From JAKIVR01 sp035933635 (GTDB lineage Archaea > Thermoplasmatota > Thermoplasmata > Lutacidiplasmatales > UBA184), in the NCBI GenBank assembly GCA_035933635.1, contig DASYYY010000030.1, positions 1 to 64,000 of the forward strand: 64,000 nucleotides of DNA, written 5' to 3'. The notes beneath the pieces were generated by a model that did not search any database, was not told the origin of the DNA, and was given only the letters and a program-made list of their open reading frames with translations. This document shows, one piece after another, positions 14,687 to 22,733 of the stretch. Positions within the stretch are counted from its first letter, which is position 1; every line of letters begins with the position of its first letter. Made by a program: the position numbers and the translations under genes.

Positions 14687-17600
14687 CCGGCGTCGTCGGG
14701 GGCGCCGGCTCCGGCGGAGGCGTCTGCCGGCGGGATCGGCTTCGCTCGTAGATCACCGCCAGCGCGGCGACGATCACTCCAGCGCCCACCCCGAGGAAGA
14801 TCAATGCGAGGGCGAACCGGGAGGGAGACGACGGGACCGGCGGGCCGACGTTCAGGTGAAGCACGACGACGCCGGTGAAGTTCGGCGCCTGAGCGACGGC
14901 GGCGAGCCAGAACCCGCCCTGCAGCGGCGGGGCTGCGAACGACACCGGCACCGAGACGTTGGCCGTGAGCGGCCCGATCGGTCGGATGAGTTCCGGAGCT
15001 CCCGAGCTGTTGTTCAGCCGTACCTCGAGCTCGACGGCGATCGGCTCGTTGGCGCATTCCGGAACGGTGTACGCGACGCAGAGCGGATAGCCGGAGACCT
15101 CCAGCGGGAAGCTCCCACCGGCGGGCACGGTCGACCGGGAGGAGTAGGCCGTGAGCTGTACCGGCGTCGGATGGTAGACGGTGACCGACATCCGGGCGGT
15201 CACCACGTCGCCGAAGGTGTCGGTGGCGTTGACGGTCACGTTGAACCGACCGTGGTCGGGGAACGCGTGCAGTACCGACCGGCCGGTGCCGTTGGTGCCG
15301 TCGCCGAACGACCAGTTGAAGGAGAAGGGCGGGACCCCCCCGGTCGCGTTGGCGGACAGGTTCAGCGAGCACGGGGTGAAGCAGCGCGTCAGGTTCGGTA
15401 GGATGCGGACCGATGGGGGAGGGATCACGGCCCCCGTCACGGCCACCGCCTGGTCGAGCTGCCAGTGGTCGCCGCCGGCGTCGCCGACCGTGGCCACCGC
15501 CGTGAAATTGCCCGGCCGTAGGAAGGCGTGCCGGACCGAGGCGCCGGTGATCGCCGTCCCGTCCCCGAGCGACCAGTTCGTCGTGATCCCCGGAAGGCCC
15601 GAGGCCGTGACCGTGCTCGTCCAGGGGAGCGGGGTCGACCCGCCGCGGCCGCCCCAGGTGACCGATGGCGTGATCGCACTCCAGAGCCCCCCGAAGAACG
15701 CCCCCAGAGCAGGTTGGACGATCAGTCGGGCGCCGGTAGAGTCACGGACCGTGAGCGAGACGTTCAGCATGCACCGGGTCCCGAGACTCGCGCACGACGG
15801 CGGGGCCGGAGACTCGGTGACCGACGGGCCGAAGGCGGAGGTGCCGTCGGAGAGGTTCCAGAGGTAGGTGTAGCTCCCCGACCCACCCGTCGCGGTCGCA
15901 TTGAACGTCATGGGCGCCCCGAGTCCGGCGAACGTTCCGGGGGAGATCGTGGCGGTGACGCCGAGCGGATTGCCGGAGCCGGTGGTGACATCGACCACCA
16001 TGAGTTCGCTCGCGTTCCCGCCGGCCGTATCCTGCAGGTCGGCGAGGACGGAGTGTTCGCCCGGGGTCGAGAAGTTCAGGACCGGGTTCTGCCCGAGGAC
16101 GGGAGTTCCGCCGTCGACCGACCAGGACGTGCGATTCGGGTCCACGCCGTGGCCGCCCGTGTGCGAGGTCTGGGAGAATCGAACGGACAGCGGCGCCGCG
16201 CCGGAGGTCGGTGCCGACAGGAACGTCGCCGACAGCCTCGGATAGAGCGTGACGGAGAGCGTGCGCGTGGTGACGTTGCCCAGGCTGTCGTTGGCGTACA
16301 GGGTCAGGGTGACGGTGCCGACCGTACGGAACACCCCGCACTGGCAAAGCGTCGAGTAGGGGTCGGCGCTGTCGATCCACGTGGTCAGCGGTCCCACGCC
16401 GCCCGACGCGTTCCAGCGCAGCGGCAGGTCGCCCGGCAGGTCGGCGGAGACCCTCGCCGACGTCAGATTGGCGAACACCGGCGGACCGGGAGCGCAGACC
16501 GGTCGGAACGGTGTCCCGATCGCCACGGAGACCGGCAGCGAGCCACCGGCATCGATCGGTCGCGCCGAATCGCTCGCCATGGCCAGAGCACAGTACCCTC
16601 CGGCGTTCCGGTAGGTGTGGGTGACCGACGAAACGCTGCCGGGGATCGAGTACGTCCCATCGCCGAACCAGATCTGGTAAGTGTACGGCGCGGTGCCGCC
16701 CGCGACCGAGACCTGGAAGAGCACGGGGGTGCCGACCGGCCCACCGCTGGTGCTCGCCGTGAGCGTCACGGCCAGCGGCGTGCCGCCCCCGACCAGCACG
16801 ATCACCGGCGCCGACAGCGTGGAGTTCCCCGCGGCGTCGAAGACCGTAACGGTGGCGTTGAAGACGCCGGCCCGGCGATATTCGTGCGTGGTGGTCGGAC
16901 CGAGCGTCGGCGAGGCGTTGCCGTCGCCGAAGGTGAAGTCGTACCATGAGTACGGTGACGCACCACCGGACACCCTCGCGGTGAACGTGACGTTGAGCGG
17001 GACGGCGCCGGTGGTCCGATCCGCGGTGATGCGGGCGAATAGGTCGGAGACGCCGAACGGCGTCCGGGACAGTGCCGGAATCAGCCGCGCCACGTCCGGC
17101 GTTCCTATGCCGGTCACGGGATCCCAGCCGATCCCGGCCGCATAACCGTTCGAGCCGGAGATGATGTCGTGGAAGGCGGTCGAGTACGACCCGTTGCGGA
17201 GGATCGCGTAGAGGGCGGGATTGAGGAAACCCTCGCGACCCCGGATCGCCTGGTCCATCACGGCCGTCATCCCCGCCCAGGAAGGCGTGCCGACGCTGGT
17301 GCCGATCACCAGGTAGGTACCGTGGTCGAAGACGATCGGTACGCCCGTCTCCGCGTCGAGCGCGACATCGGGGGCCCCACGCAGGTCCGGCTTCGAGGGG
17401 AGGCCGGTCCCGGCCTGCCAGGAGGGGCGCGGGAACGGGCTCCAACCTCCGCCGGAACCGCCCTGGTTGACGCACCCCGAGCCGGTCGCACCGGAGGCGT
17501 TTCCGCTCCAAGCGACCTCGTTGACGTAGCCCCCGTTCGCGTTGACGTTCAGCGACGTGCCGCCGACCCCGGTCGCCCACGGGTCGGAGGAGGGATAGTT

Positions 17601-18893
17601 CGTCGACACTCCGTTGGTCCCGCCGGCGGCGCCGCAGTCCCCGCTCGCCACGAACACCGAGATCCCCTCGGCGGCGGCCGCCGCGAGCACCGGGTGCAGT
17701 AGACCGTAGGAGCCGTCGCTGGAGGCGTTGCAGGCGCTCGAGCACGGCGTGGTGACCGAGTTGAACACGCCGACGTCCGGCTCGCCCCAGCTCAGCGAGA
17801 GCACCTGGACGGAGTCCTGGGCGACGAACCAGTCGACCGCGCCGTAGATCGCGGCGTTGGTCGGGGCGGTCAGTGCGATCGTGATGGCATCGCCCGGGGC
17901 AGTGGCCCGCGCCCACTCGAGGTCGAGCGCCTCCTCGTCGGCCCAGAGGTCACTGGCCGAGGTGTTCAGCGAGTTTCCGGCGGGGACCGGATAGGCGATC
18001 TGCACGTTGCCGCCGGGTAGGGCGAACGCCTTGGCGAACGAGGCGAAGTCACTCGACAGGAGCGGTTGCGGCTCGCTGCTGTCGTAGCCATCGACGATGC
18101 CGACGTGAACACCGGTCCCGTTCGTACCTCCGGCCAGAAGCCCGGAGTAGTCGTAGGCGTTCCAGAACGCGCAGGGCGGGAGCGGGCCACTGACCGTGCA
18201 GTTGGCGGCGGAACCCCGGATCGCGCCAGAGGGGAACGCTTGGGCCATCGGGTGGATGTTCGTGAGGTTCCCGAGGCCCACGGCACCATACCAAGGCAGA
18301 CCGCTGGGGAGCGAGGCCGGGAGCGTGTGGGTGAAGACCGTACGCCCCCCGACCCTGTACCGGTCGAACTCCGTGTGGAACGCGGCGCCCAGCCCGCCGG
18401 AACTTCCCGTCACCCGCAGCAGGAAGCGATCCGGGCTCGGAACGACGGTCAGGCCGAAGGCCGCGAAGTAGGTCGCCGCGCTTGCGATCGAGGTCGGCGA
18501 GGCGCCGAATTCGTCGGCGACCTGAGCGGGCGTCAGGAAGTGGTGATAGCTCGGAGCGCCGGGAGTGCTGACCGCCTGGGCGATGTTCTCGAGGGAGACG
18601 AGCGAGGCGGGACCCAGGGCCACATCGACCGCGAGGGGAGTCGAATTGGCAAGCCGGCCGAGATAACTCGCTCCGATTGGGGCGTCGAACCCGGGTGCGA
18701 CCTGGACGAGCGCACTCGTCGGACCCTTCGAGCCCGGGCCGGAGAGTACGTTCGTCGACGAGGTCGGCGACCCATAGGAGGCGCCGGTGTTCAGGAGGAC
18801 GACGAGGACCGCGTAGACGGTCGCGGCGCCCAGGAGCCGGCGGAACCCGAGACGGGATGACGGGACGGTGGCGGGGTCGGTCGGGCGTCGCAC
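14676..18893 (-). CDS. Membrane-anchored sedolisin (S53) with PKD domains
   Basis: A serine-carboxyl protease of about 1405 residues. The order is: signal helix (about 18-38); pro-kumamolisin activation domain with YHHFLTPAQ near 110; S53 catalytic domain with the Glu/Asp pair E320 and D324 in DEEALDLEW, the VASGDCG segment and Ser533 in GTSVGTP; about six to seven PKD-like Ig modules with FGDG/LGDGT turns; a C-terminal membrane helix; and a short Arg-rich tail. It should digest protein outside the cell. The GTG at 18893 is chosen because a minus-strand TATA box lies about 26 nt upstream; a longer same-frame reading runs across the protease gene next door and is not coding. Unlike the other two sedolisins here, its tail has no zinc module. 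Confidence 0.87.
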   Translation of the reverse strand: MRRPTDPATVPSSRLGFRRLLGAATVYAVLVVLLNTGASYGSPTSSTNVLSGPGSKGPTSALVQVAPGFDAPIGASYLGRLANSTPLAVDVALGPASLVSLENIAQAVSTPGAPSYHHFLTPAQVADEFGASPTSIASAATYFAAFGLTVVPSPDRFLLRVTGSSGGLGAAFHTEFDRYRVGGRTVFTHTLPASLPSGLPWYGAVGLGNLTNIHPMAQAFPSGAIRGSAANCTVSGPLPPCAFWNAYDYSGLLAGGTNGTGVHVGIVDGYDSSEPQPLLSSDFASFAKAFALPGGNVQIAYPVPAGNSLNTSASDLWADEEALDLEWARATAPGDAITIALTAPTNAAIYGAVDWFVAQDSVQVLSLSWGEPDVGVFNSVTTPCSSACNASSDGSYGLLHPVLAAAAAEGISVFVASGDCGAAGGTNGVSTNYPSSDPWATGVGGTSLNVNANGGYVNEVAWSGNASGATGSGCVNQGGSGGGWSPFPRPSWQAGTGLPSKPDLRGAPDVALDAETGVPIVFDHGTYLVIGTSVGTPSWAGMTAVMDQAIRGREGFLNPALYAILRNGSYSTAFHDIISGSNGYAAGIGWDPVTGIGTPDVARLIPALSRTPFGVSDLFARITADRTTGAVPLNVTFTARVSGGASPYSWYDFTFGDGNASPTLGPTTTHEYRRAGVFNATVTVFDAAGNSTLSAPVIVLVGGGTPLAVTLTASTSGGPVGTPVLFQVSVAGGTAPYTYQIWFGDGTYSIPGSVSSVTHTYRNAGGYCALAMASDSARPIDAGGSLPVSVAIGTPFRPVCAPGPPVFANLTSARVSADLPGDLPLRWNASGGVGPLTTWIDSADPYSTLCQCGVFRTVGTVTLTLYANDSLGNVTTRTLSVTLYPRLSATFLSAPTSGAAPLSVRFSQTSHTGGHGVDPNRTSWSVDGGTPVLGQNPVLNFSTPGEHSVLADLQDTAGGNASELMVVDVTTGSGNPLGVTATISPGTFAGLGAPMTFNATATGGSGSYTYLWNLSDGTSAFGPSVTESPAPPSCASLGTRCMLNVSLTVRDSTGARLIVQPALGAFFGGLWSAITPSVTWGGRGGSTPLPWTSTVTASGLPGITTNWSLGDGTAITGASVRHAFLRPGNFTAVATVGDAGGDHWQLDQAVAVTGAVIPPPSVRILPNLTRCFTPCSLNLSANATGGVPPFSFNWSFGDGTNGTGRSVLHAFPDHGRFNVTVNATDTFGDVVTARMSVTVYHPTPVQLTAYSSRSTVPAGGSFPLEVSGYPLCVAYTVPECANEPIAVELEVRLNNSSGAPELIRPIGPLTANVSVPVSFAAPPLQGGFWLAAVAQAPNFTGVVVLHLNVGPPVPSSPSRFALALIFLGVGAGVIVAALAVIYERSRSRRQTPPPEPAPPTTPVSP

Positions 18894-18971
18894 ACCGGAA
18901 GATTGACCGGCCCTCCATATAGCGCCGGCAGAGTCCAAGGGAACCCTTTTGGCGGCACCCGGTTCGACGCG
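18894..18971. promoter_or_regulatory. Divergent promoter, sedolisin / site-2 protease
   Basis: The 78-nt gap between divergent starts holds a clear minus-strand TATA (CTATATG, 18922-18916) for the sedolisin. On the plus strand only a weak CCTTTTGG (near 18945) is correctly placed for the M50 protease. Both transcripts would be leaderless or nearly so. The shared control region suggests co-regulation. Confidence 0.5.
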
Positions 18972-20318
18972 ATGATGGCTCCGCTCACGACGCTCGATGG
19001 CGTCGTCATCTTCCTGCTCCTGGTGCTGGCGTACGGCGGGATCGTCGCCTACCTCTACCGAACCCGCCGGATCGGCCCGGACAAAGCGCTCTCGCTGTTC
19101 GGTCCGGCGCTGATGATCAAGACCCGCCGGGGGCGCGGCTGGCTCGACCGCGTCGGCCGATTCCGCCGGTTCTGGTCGGTGGTCGCGGACGTCGGCATCC
19201 TCCTCGCGGCCCTCTCGATGCTCGTGACCGTCGTGATCCTCCTGCTCGAGGGGATCCTCGCCACCCAGGTCCCCGCCTCGGCGGCCGTCCCGCCGCAGGA
19301 GGCGCTGGGTCTGCCGGTCATCAACCCGATCATCCCCCTCGGCTACGGGGTCGTCGCCCTCGTCGTGGGCGTCGTCCTGCACGAGCTCGCCCACGGCGTC
19401 GTCGCCCGCTCCCAGCAGATCGGCGTCAAGAGTCTCGGGGTGCTCTGGTTCGTCGTCCCGGTCGGGGCGTTCGTCGAGCAGGACGACGAGCAGATGACCC
19501 AGGCCTCGCGCCGCCGGCGCACCCGGGTCGCCGCCGCCGGCGTGCTCGCGAACTTCGTCCTCGCGGTGGTCTTCTTCAGTCTGCTCGCCGCCGTCGTGTC
19601 GAGCTCGGTCCAACCGAACGCCACGGGAGTCGGCGTGCTGACGGTGGTACCGAACAGCCCTGCGTCGAACAATTCGCTCGTGGCCGGCGACATCATCACC
19701 AACGTCAACGGCGCCGCCACGCCCAACGCCGGCGCGCTCGACTCCGCGCTCGCCAATAGTACGCCCGGCGAACAGGTCGCGGTGACCTTCTACAGCGCCT
19801 CGTCCCAGAGGCTCGTCGTGATCCACCCCACGCTCGCCAAGAGCCAGTACAACGCCACGCGCGGGTTCCTCGGGGTGGAGATTTCGGAGCTCACGCCCGC
19901 CGACACGCTGCAGGAGCTGACCTGGCCCGCGGGCAGCCAGTACGGCGCGCTCTTCGGGCTCGTCACCTGGATCGCCCTGCCGATCATCGGGCTCGAGCCG
20001 GTCGGGGGCGTGGTCCCCTCCTTCTTCCATCTCGTCGGCCCGCTGGCCCTGCTCGGGAGCGGCGGGTTCTGGATCGTGGCCAACCTGCTCTACTGGCTGG
20101 CCTGGATGAACCTCCTGCTCGGGCTCTCCAACACGCTGCCGCTCGTCCCCCTCGACGGGGGCCTCCTCGTCCGGGACTTCGCCGGCTCGATCCTGGCACG
20201 TCTGCGTCGCGGCTGGAGCGCCGCGCGGCTCGATGCGGTGACGGGAAGGCTGGCCGTCGCCTCCTCGCTCCTCGTCGTCTTCCTGCTGGTATGGATCCTG
20301 TTCGCGCCGCGCCTGTAG
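18972..20318 (+). CDS. Site-2-type intramembrane metalloprotease (M50) with PDZ domain
   Basis: Family M50 proteases cut substrates within the membrane. The 448-residue product has several membrane helices, the zinc-binding HELAH at 137-141 and the second zinc motif in PLVPLDGG (Asp395). A PDZ-like domain (about 215-300) lies between them. N-terminal helices precede the core. I chose the ATG at 18972, since upstream codons lie inside the divergent promoter. The gene is divergent from the sedolisin, and its end overlaps the start of priL by 28 nt. Substrates are unknown; single-pass surface proteins with cytoplasmic domains elsewhere in the window are candidates. Confidence 0.88.
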   Translation: MMAPLTTLDGVVIFLLLVLAYGGIVAYLYRTRRIGPDKALSLFGPALMIKTRRGRGWLDRVGRFRRFWSVVADVGILLAALSMLVTVVILLLEGILATQVPASAAVPPQEALGLPVINPIIPLGYGVVALVVGVVLHELAHGVVARSQQIGVKSLGVLWFVVPVGAFVEQDDEQMTQASRRRRTRVAAAGVLANFVLAVVFFSLLAAVVSSSVQPNATGVGVLTVVPNSPASNNSLVAGDIITNVNGAATPNAGALDSALANSTPGEQVAVTFYSASSQRLVVIHPTLAKSQYNATRGFLGVEISELTPADTLQELTWPAGSQYGALFGLVTWIALPIIGLEPVGGVVPSFFHLVGPLALLGSGGFWIVANLLYWLAWMNLLLGLSNTLPLVPLDGGLLVRDFAGSILARLRRGWSAARLDAVTGRLAVASSLLVVFLLVWILFAPRL

Positions 20319-21445
20319 CGGAAGCCGCGTTCTACGGGGAGTACCCGTTCCTGCCGGGGGCGGAGGAGCTCGCCGAGGGACTCGCCGGCTCGATCCGGGT
20401 GCTGCTGGAGGACCCGGCGCTTGCCCGTGCCCGCGAGCTCGGACGGGCCCGGGTCCGCGCGGCACTCGACGACCCGCGCGGGGAGGCCGAGATCGCCGAG
20501 CTCGATCGGGCCGAGCCCGGCGAGAAGTTCCTCTCGTTCCAGTACGCCCGCATCCTGCTCGGAGCGGCGGGTTCGCCGGCACCCAACCGACGCTGGGCCG
20601 TGTCGGAATCGAAGCGGGCCTGGGGCCGTCTGGGGGGCGCCCCGGTCGAGGAGCTGGTGGAGGTTTCCCGCCGTCTCGGCGTAGAGCTGACCGAGAGCGG
20701 GGAGGGGATCGAGGTCCCGATCGTCGACTATGTCAAGCTCGCCACACCGATCCGCGAGGGCGAGTTCCGCCTGATCCAACAGCAGGTCGGAGGGGGGCGC
20801 GTGCACGTCAGCCGGACCCGTGCCGCACGTCTGATCCAGGAGGGGATCCGCCGGAAGCTGAGCCCGCCCGTCGAACTCACCCCCGAGGTCAAGGAATGGC
20901 TGAGCTCGAACGAATCGTCGCTCTTGGGGGAAGTGACCGCCCGGCTGCCTCCCCCGGTAGCTCGTACCGACTTCCGAGGCACGCCGTTGAAGGCCGCGGC
21001 GTTCCCGCCGTGCATCCGCAAAATGCGACGAACGCTGCAGGAGGGGGAGAACCTCTCGCACGCCGGACGGTTCGCCCTCGCCGCATTCCTTCACCGGGTC
21101 GGTGCGGATAACGAGACGATCGTCGACGCCTACCGCGGCGCGCCGGACTTCGACGAGGGGGTCACGCGCTACCAGGTCGAGCACATCACCCGGCACGACG
21201 AGGGGCGCGGGTACACACCCCCGGACTGCGAGACGCTGCGGTCGCACGGGCTCTGCGTTCGGGAGGGCGACCCCCACGCGCCGGCGCCGGAGGACCGGGC
21301 GCGCGACGCGCTCTGCTTCACGCCCGATCTGAAGAGCCCGTTCCGGTACTACCGGATCCGCTCGGGGGCCCGGGAGGCGCGGGGGGCAGCGCCCGATACG
21401 TCGCCAGCGCCCGCGAAAGGGCGGTCCACTGACCGGCGAGAATGA
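20291..21445 (+). CDS. priL: DNA primase large subunit
   Basis: PriL partners PriS in the archaeal/eukaryotic-type primase that makes replication primers. The 384-residue protein has the four cysteines that bind the [4Fe-4S] cluster: C241 in FPPCIRKM, C313 and C322 in CETLRSHGLC, and C342 in ALCFTP. The N-terminal helical domain is Arg/Glu-rich as usual. The only ATG start lies inside the end of the M50 gene. The Pro/Ala-rich last 25 residues are encoded in DNA that also encodes the tail of the convergent phosphatidyltransferase, a 128-nt antiparallel overlap. PriS is not in the window. Confidence 0.92.
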   Translation: MDPVRAAPVAEAAFYGEYPFLPGAEELAEGLAGSIRVLLEDPALARARELGRARVRAALDDPRGEAEIAELDRAEPGEKFLSFQYARILLGAAGSPAPNRRWAVSESKRAWGRLGGAPVEELVEVSRRLGVELTESGEGIEVPIVDYVKLATPIREGEFRLIQQQVGGGRVHVSRTRAARLIQEGIRRKLSPPVELTPEVKEWLSSNESSLLGEVTARLPPPVARTDFRGTPLKAAAFPPCIRKMRRTLQEGENLSHAGRFALAAFLHRVGADNETIVDAYRGAPDFDEGVTRYQVEHITRHDEGRGYTPPDCETLRSHGLCVREGDPHAPAPEDRARDALCFTPDLKSPFRYYRIRSGAREARGAAPDTSPAPAKGRSTDRRE

Positions 21446-22034
21446 AGTAGACCAGCACCACGTCGAGGACGGTGAAGGAGAGCCCGTAGCCGGCGATCCG
21501 GCTCAGCGGGGCCGTGGGCGCCCACGGCCAGGGCAGCGAGAGGTCGAACTCGAGGAACGTGGCCAGCGCCAGGAGCAGCAGGCGGTCGGCCCGCGACAAC
21601 AGACCGCGGTAGAGCCGGCCCTGCCCGACCGCCTGCGCCTGCGTGCCCATGTAGCTGGTCAGGAGCAGACTCGCGAGGGCGAGCAGCGCGACGATGGGGT
21701 TGGCGAACCCGCTCGCCGCGATGCCCAGGACGAGCGCCAGGTCGGCGTACCGGTCGAACACATGGTCGAGAAAGTCGCCGCGTACCGAGGTCCGGCCGGT
21801 GCGCCGCGCGACCTCACCGTCGAGGACGTCGAAGACCCCCCCGAAGAAGATCAGGAGCGCGACGGGGAGGAACAGGTAGACAGTCGTGAACCGGACGAGC
21901 GCGGACAGGCCGGCCGCGGCCAGGCTCAGCCCGAGAGAGAGCCAGCTCAGGGAGGCCGGCGACCAGCCGAGGAACGGACGCGAGAGTCGCGTAAGGTACG
22001 GCTCGAGACGACGCCGGTAGCCCTCGGCGACCAT
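21318..22034 (-). CDS. CDP-alcohol phosphatidyltransferase
   Basis: An integral membrane enzyme of polar-lipid synthesis that moves a CDP-linked lipid group to an alcohol. The full signature is present near residues 68-95: DVLDGEVAR, a spacer, then GDFLDHVFDRYAD, which supplies the metal-binding Asp residues. About six membrane helices fit the 238-residue length. Archaeal homologues include archaetidylinositol-phosphate synthase, and the acceptor here is not certain. It follows the kinase gene by 9 nt, so the two are cotranscribed. Its Gly/Ser/Pro tail overlaps the end of priL on the other strand. Confidence 0.87.
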   Translation of the reverse strand: MVAEGYRRRLEPYLTRLSRPFLGWSPASLSWLSLGLSLAAAGLSALVRFTTVYLFLPVALLIFFGGVFDVLDGEVARRTGRTSVRGDFLDHVFDRYADLALVLGIAASGFANPIVALLALASLLLTSYMGTQAQAVGQGRLYRGLLSRADRLLLLALATFLEFDLSLPWPWAPTAPLSRIAGYGLSFTVLDVVLVYFILAGQWTALSRALATYRALPPAPPGPPSGSGSTGTGSSDRA

Positions 22035-22043
22035 CCGAACGTG

Positions 22044-22667
22044 CTACGGACGTCGACGTAAGAGATACTCGGTGGTGGAGGGATCGGACAGCCAGTCGAA
22101 ACTTCCCCACCGGGGCGGAGGCCGCTCGCGGATGATCCGGGTGACCTCGCGGGCGACCTCCCCGGGGCTCCGGTCGGTGGCATCCAGCTCCCAGATCCGA
22201 CGCCGGTGCTGGCGCGCTTCGATCAGGATCAGATCGATCGCCTCGCTCACCACGTTCTCGAGCCGTTCGCGAGGGGTACCGCGTCGCGATCGCGTGAGCC
22301 TTCGGTCCAGCTCGGAAGGGCGGCAACGCAGGATCAGCGTATCGCGCACCGGGAGTAGATGCGCGAGGTGGCCCACGAGAACCCGGATGGGGACCCCCGG
22401 GGAGACGAATCGGTCCCGCAGCAGCCCCAAATCCACTCGGGTGTCGCCTCGCTCCGTCCGGCGCCCGGCCCGCAGCTCCAGAGCAAGGTCGGCCACCTCG
22501 ATCGGCTCGAACGAGCGCGGCAGCAGGCGGGCGACGGTGGACTTGCCGGTCCCCGGAGTGCCCGTGAGGGCGACCCACCGTCCCCGCCCCCGGTGGGGCC
22601 TCCCGCCGTCGGTCGCCCGGGAGTCTTTTGGTGCAATCCGAGCCGCGGGTCCCCCGCGAAGGTTCAT
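22044..22667 (-). CDS. AK6/Fap7-type nucleotide kinase
   Basis: A P-loop kinase of the archaeal adenylate-kinase-like family related to eukaryotic AK6/Fap7, implicated in small-subunit ribosome maturation. The Walker A LTGTPGTGKSTVA lies near residue 34, and RTERGDTRVDL and LILRCRPSELDRRL match the family. The 207-residue product has about 30 extra basic N-terminal residues compared with relatives. No internal start codon was found that would remove them cleanly, so the true start may differ. It heads a two-gene operon with the phosphatidyltransferase and is divergent from the large protease. Confidence 0.8.
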   Translation of the reverse strand: MNLRGGPAARIAPKDSRATDGGRPHRGRGRWVALTGTPGTGKSTVARLLPRSFEPIEVADLALELRAGRRTERGDTRVDLGLLRDRFVSPGVPIRVLVGHLAHLLPVRDTLILRCRPSELDRRLTRSRRGTPRERLENVVSEAIDLILIEARQHRRRIWELDATDRSPGEVAREVTRIIRERPPPRWGSFDWLSDPSTTEYLLRRRP

Positions 22668-22676
22668 AAGGACCCC

Positions 22677-22706
22677 TCGTTATGAAAACCGACCCCCTCC
22701 GGGGTC
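22677..22706 (+). promoter_or_regulatory. Promoter and inverted repeat before the 1685-aa protease
   Basis: GTTATGAAAA (22678-22687) is a plausible TATA element. Directly after it lies a perfect inverted repeat, GACCCC-CTCC-GGGGTC (22691-22706), covering the expected transcription start. It could be an operator or form a 5' hairpin. The divergent kinase gene starts on the other side. Confidence 0.4.
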
Positions 22707-22733
22707 GACCCGCCGCCGAGAGAGTAGAATCCC

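Noticed and set aside
18894..20582. N-terminal extension of the PKD sedolisin frame to about 1968 residues
   Set aside because: The extension runs antisense through the M50 and priL genes. A TATA box and GTG at 18893 give a normal signal-peptide start.
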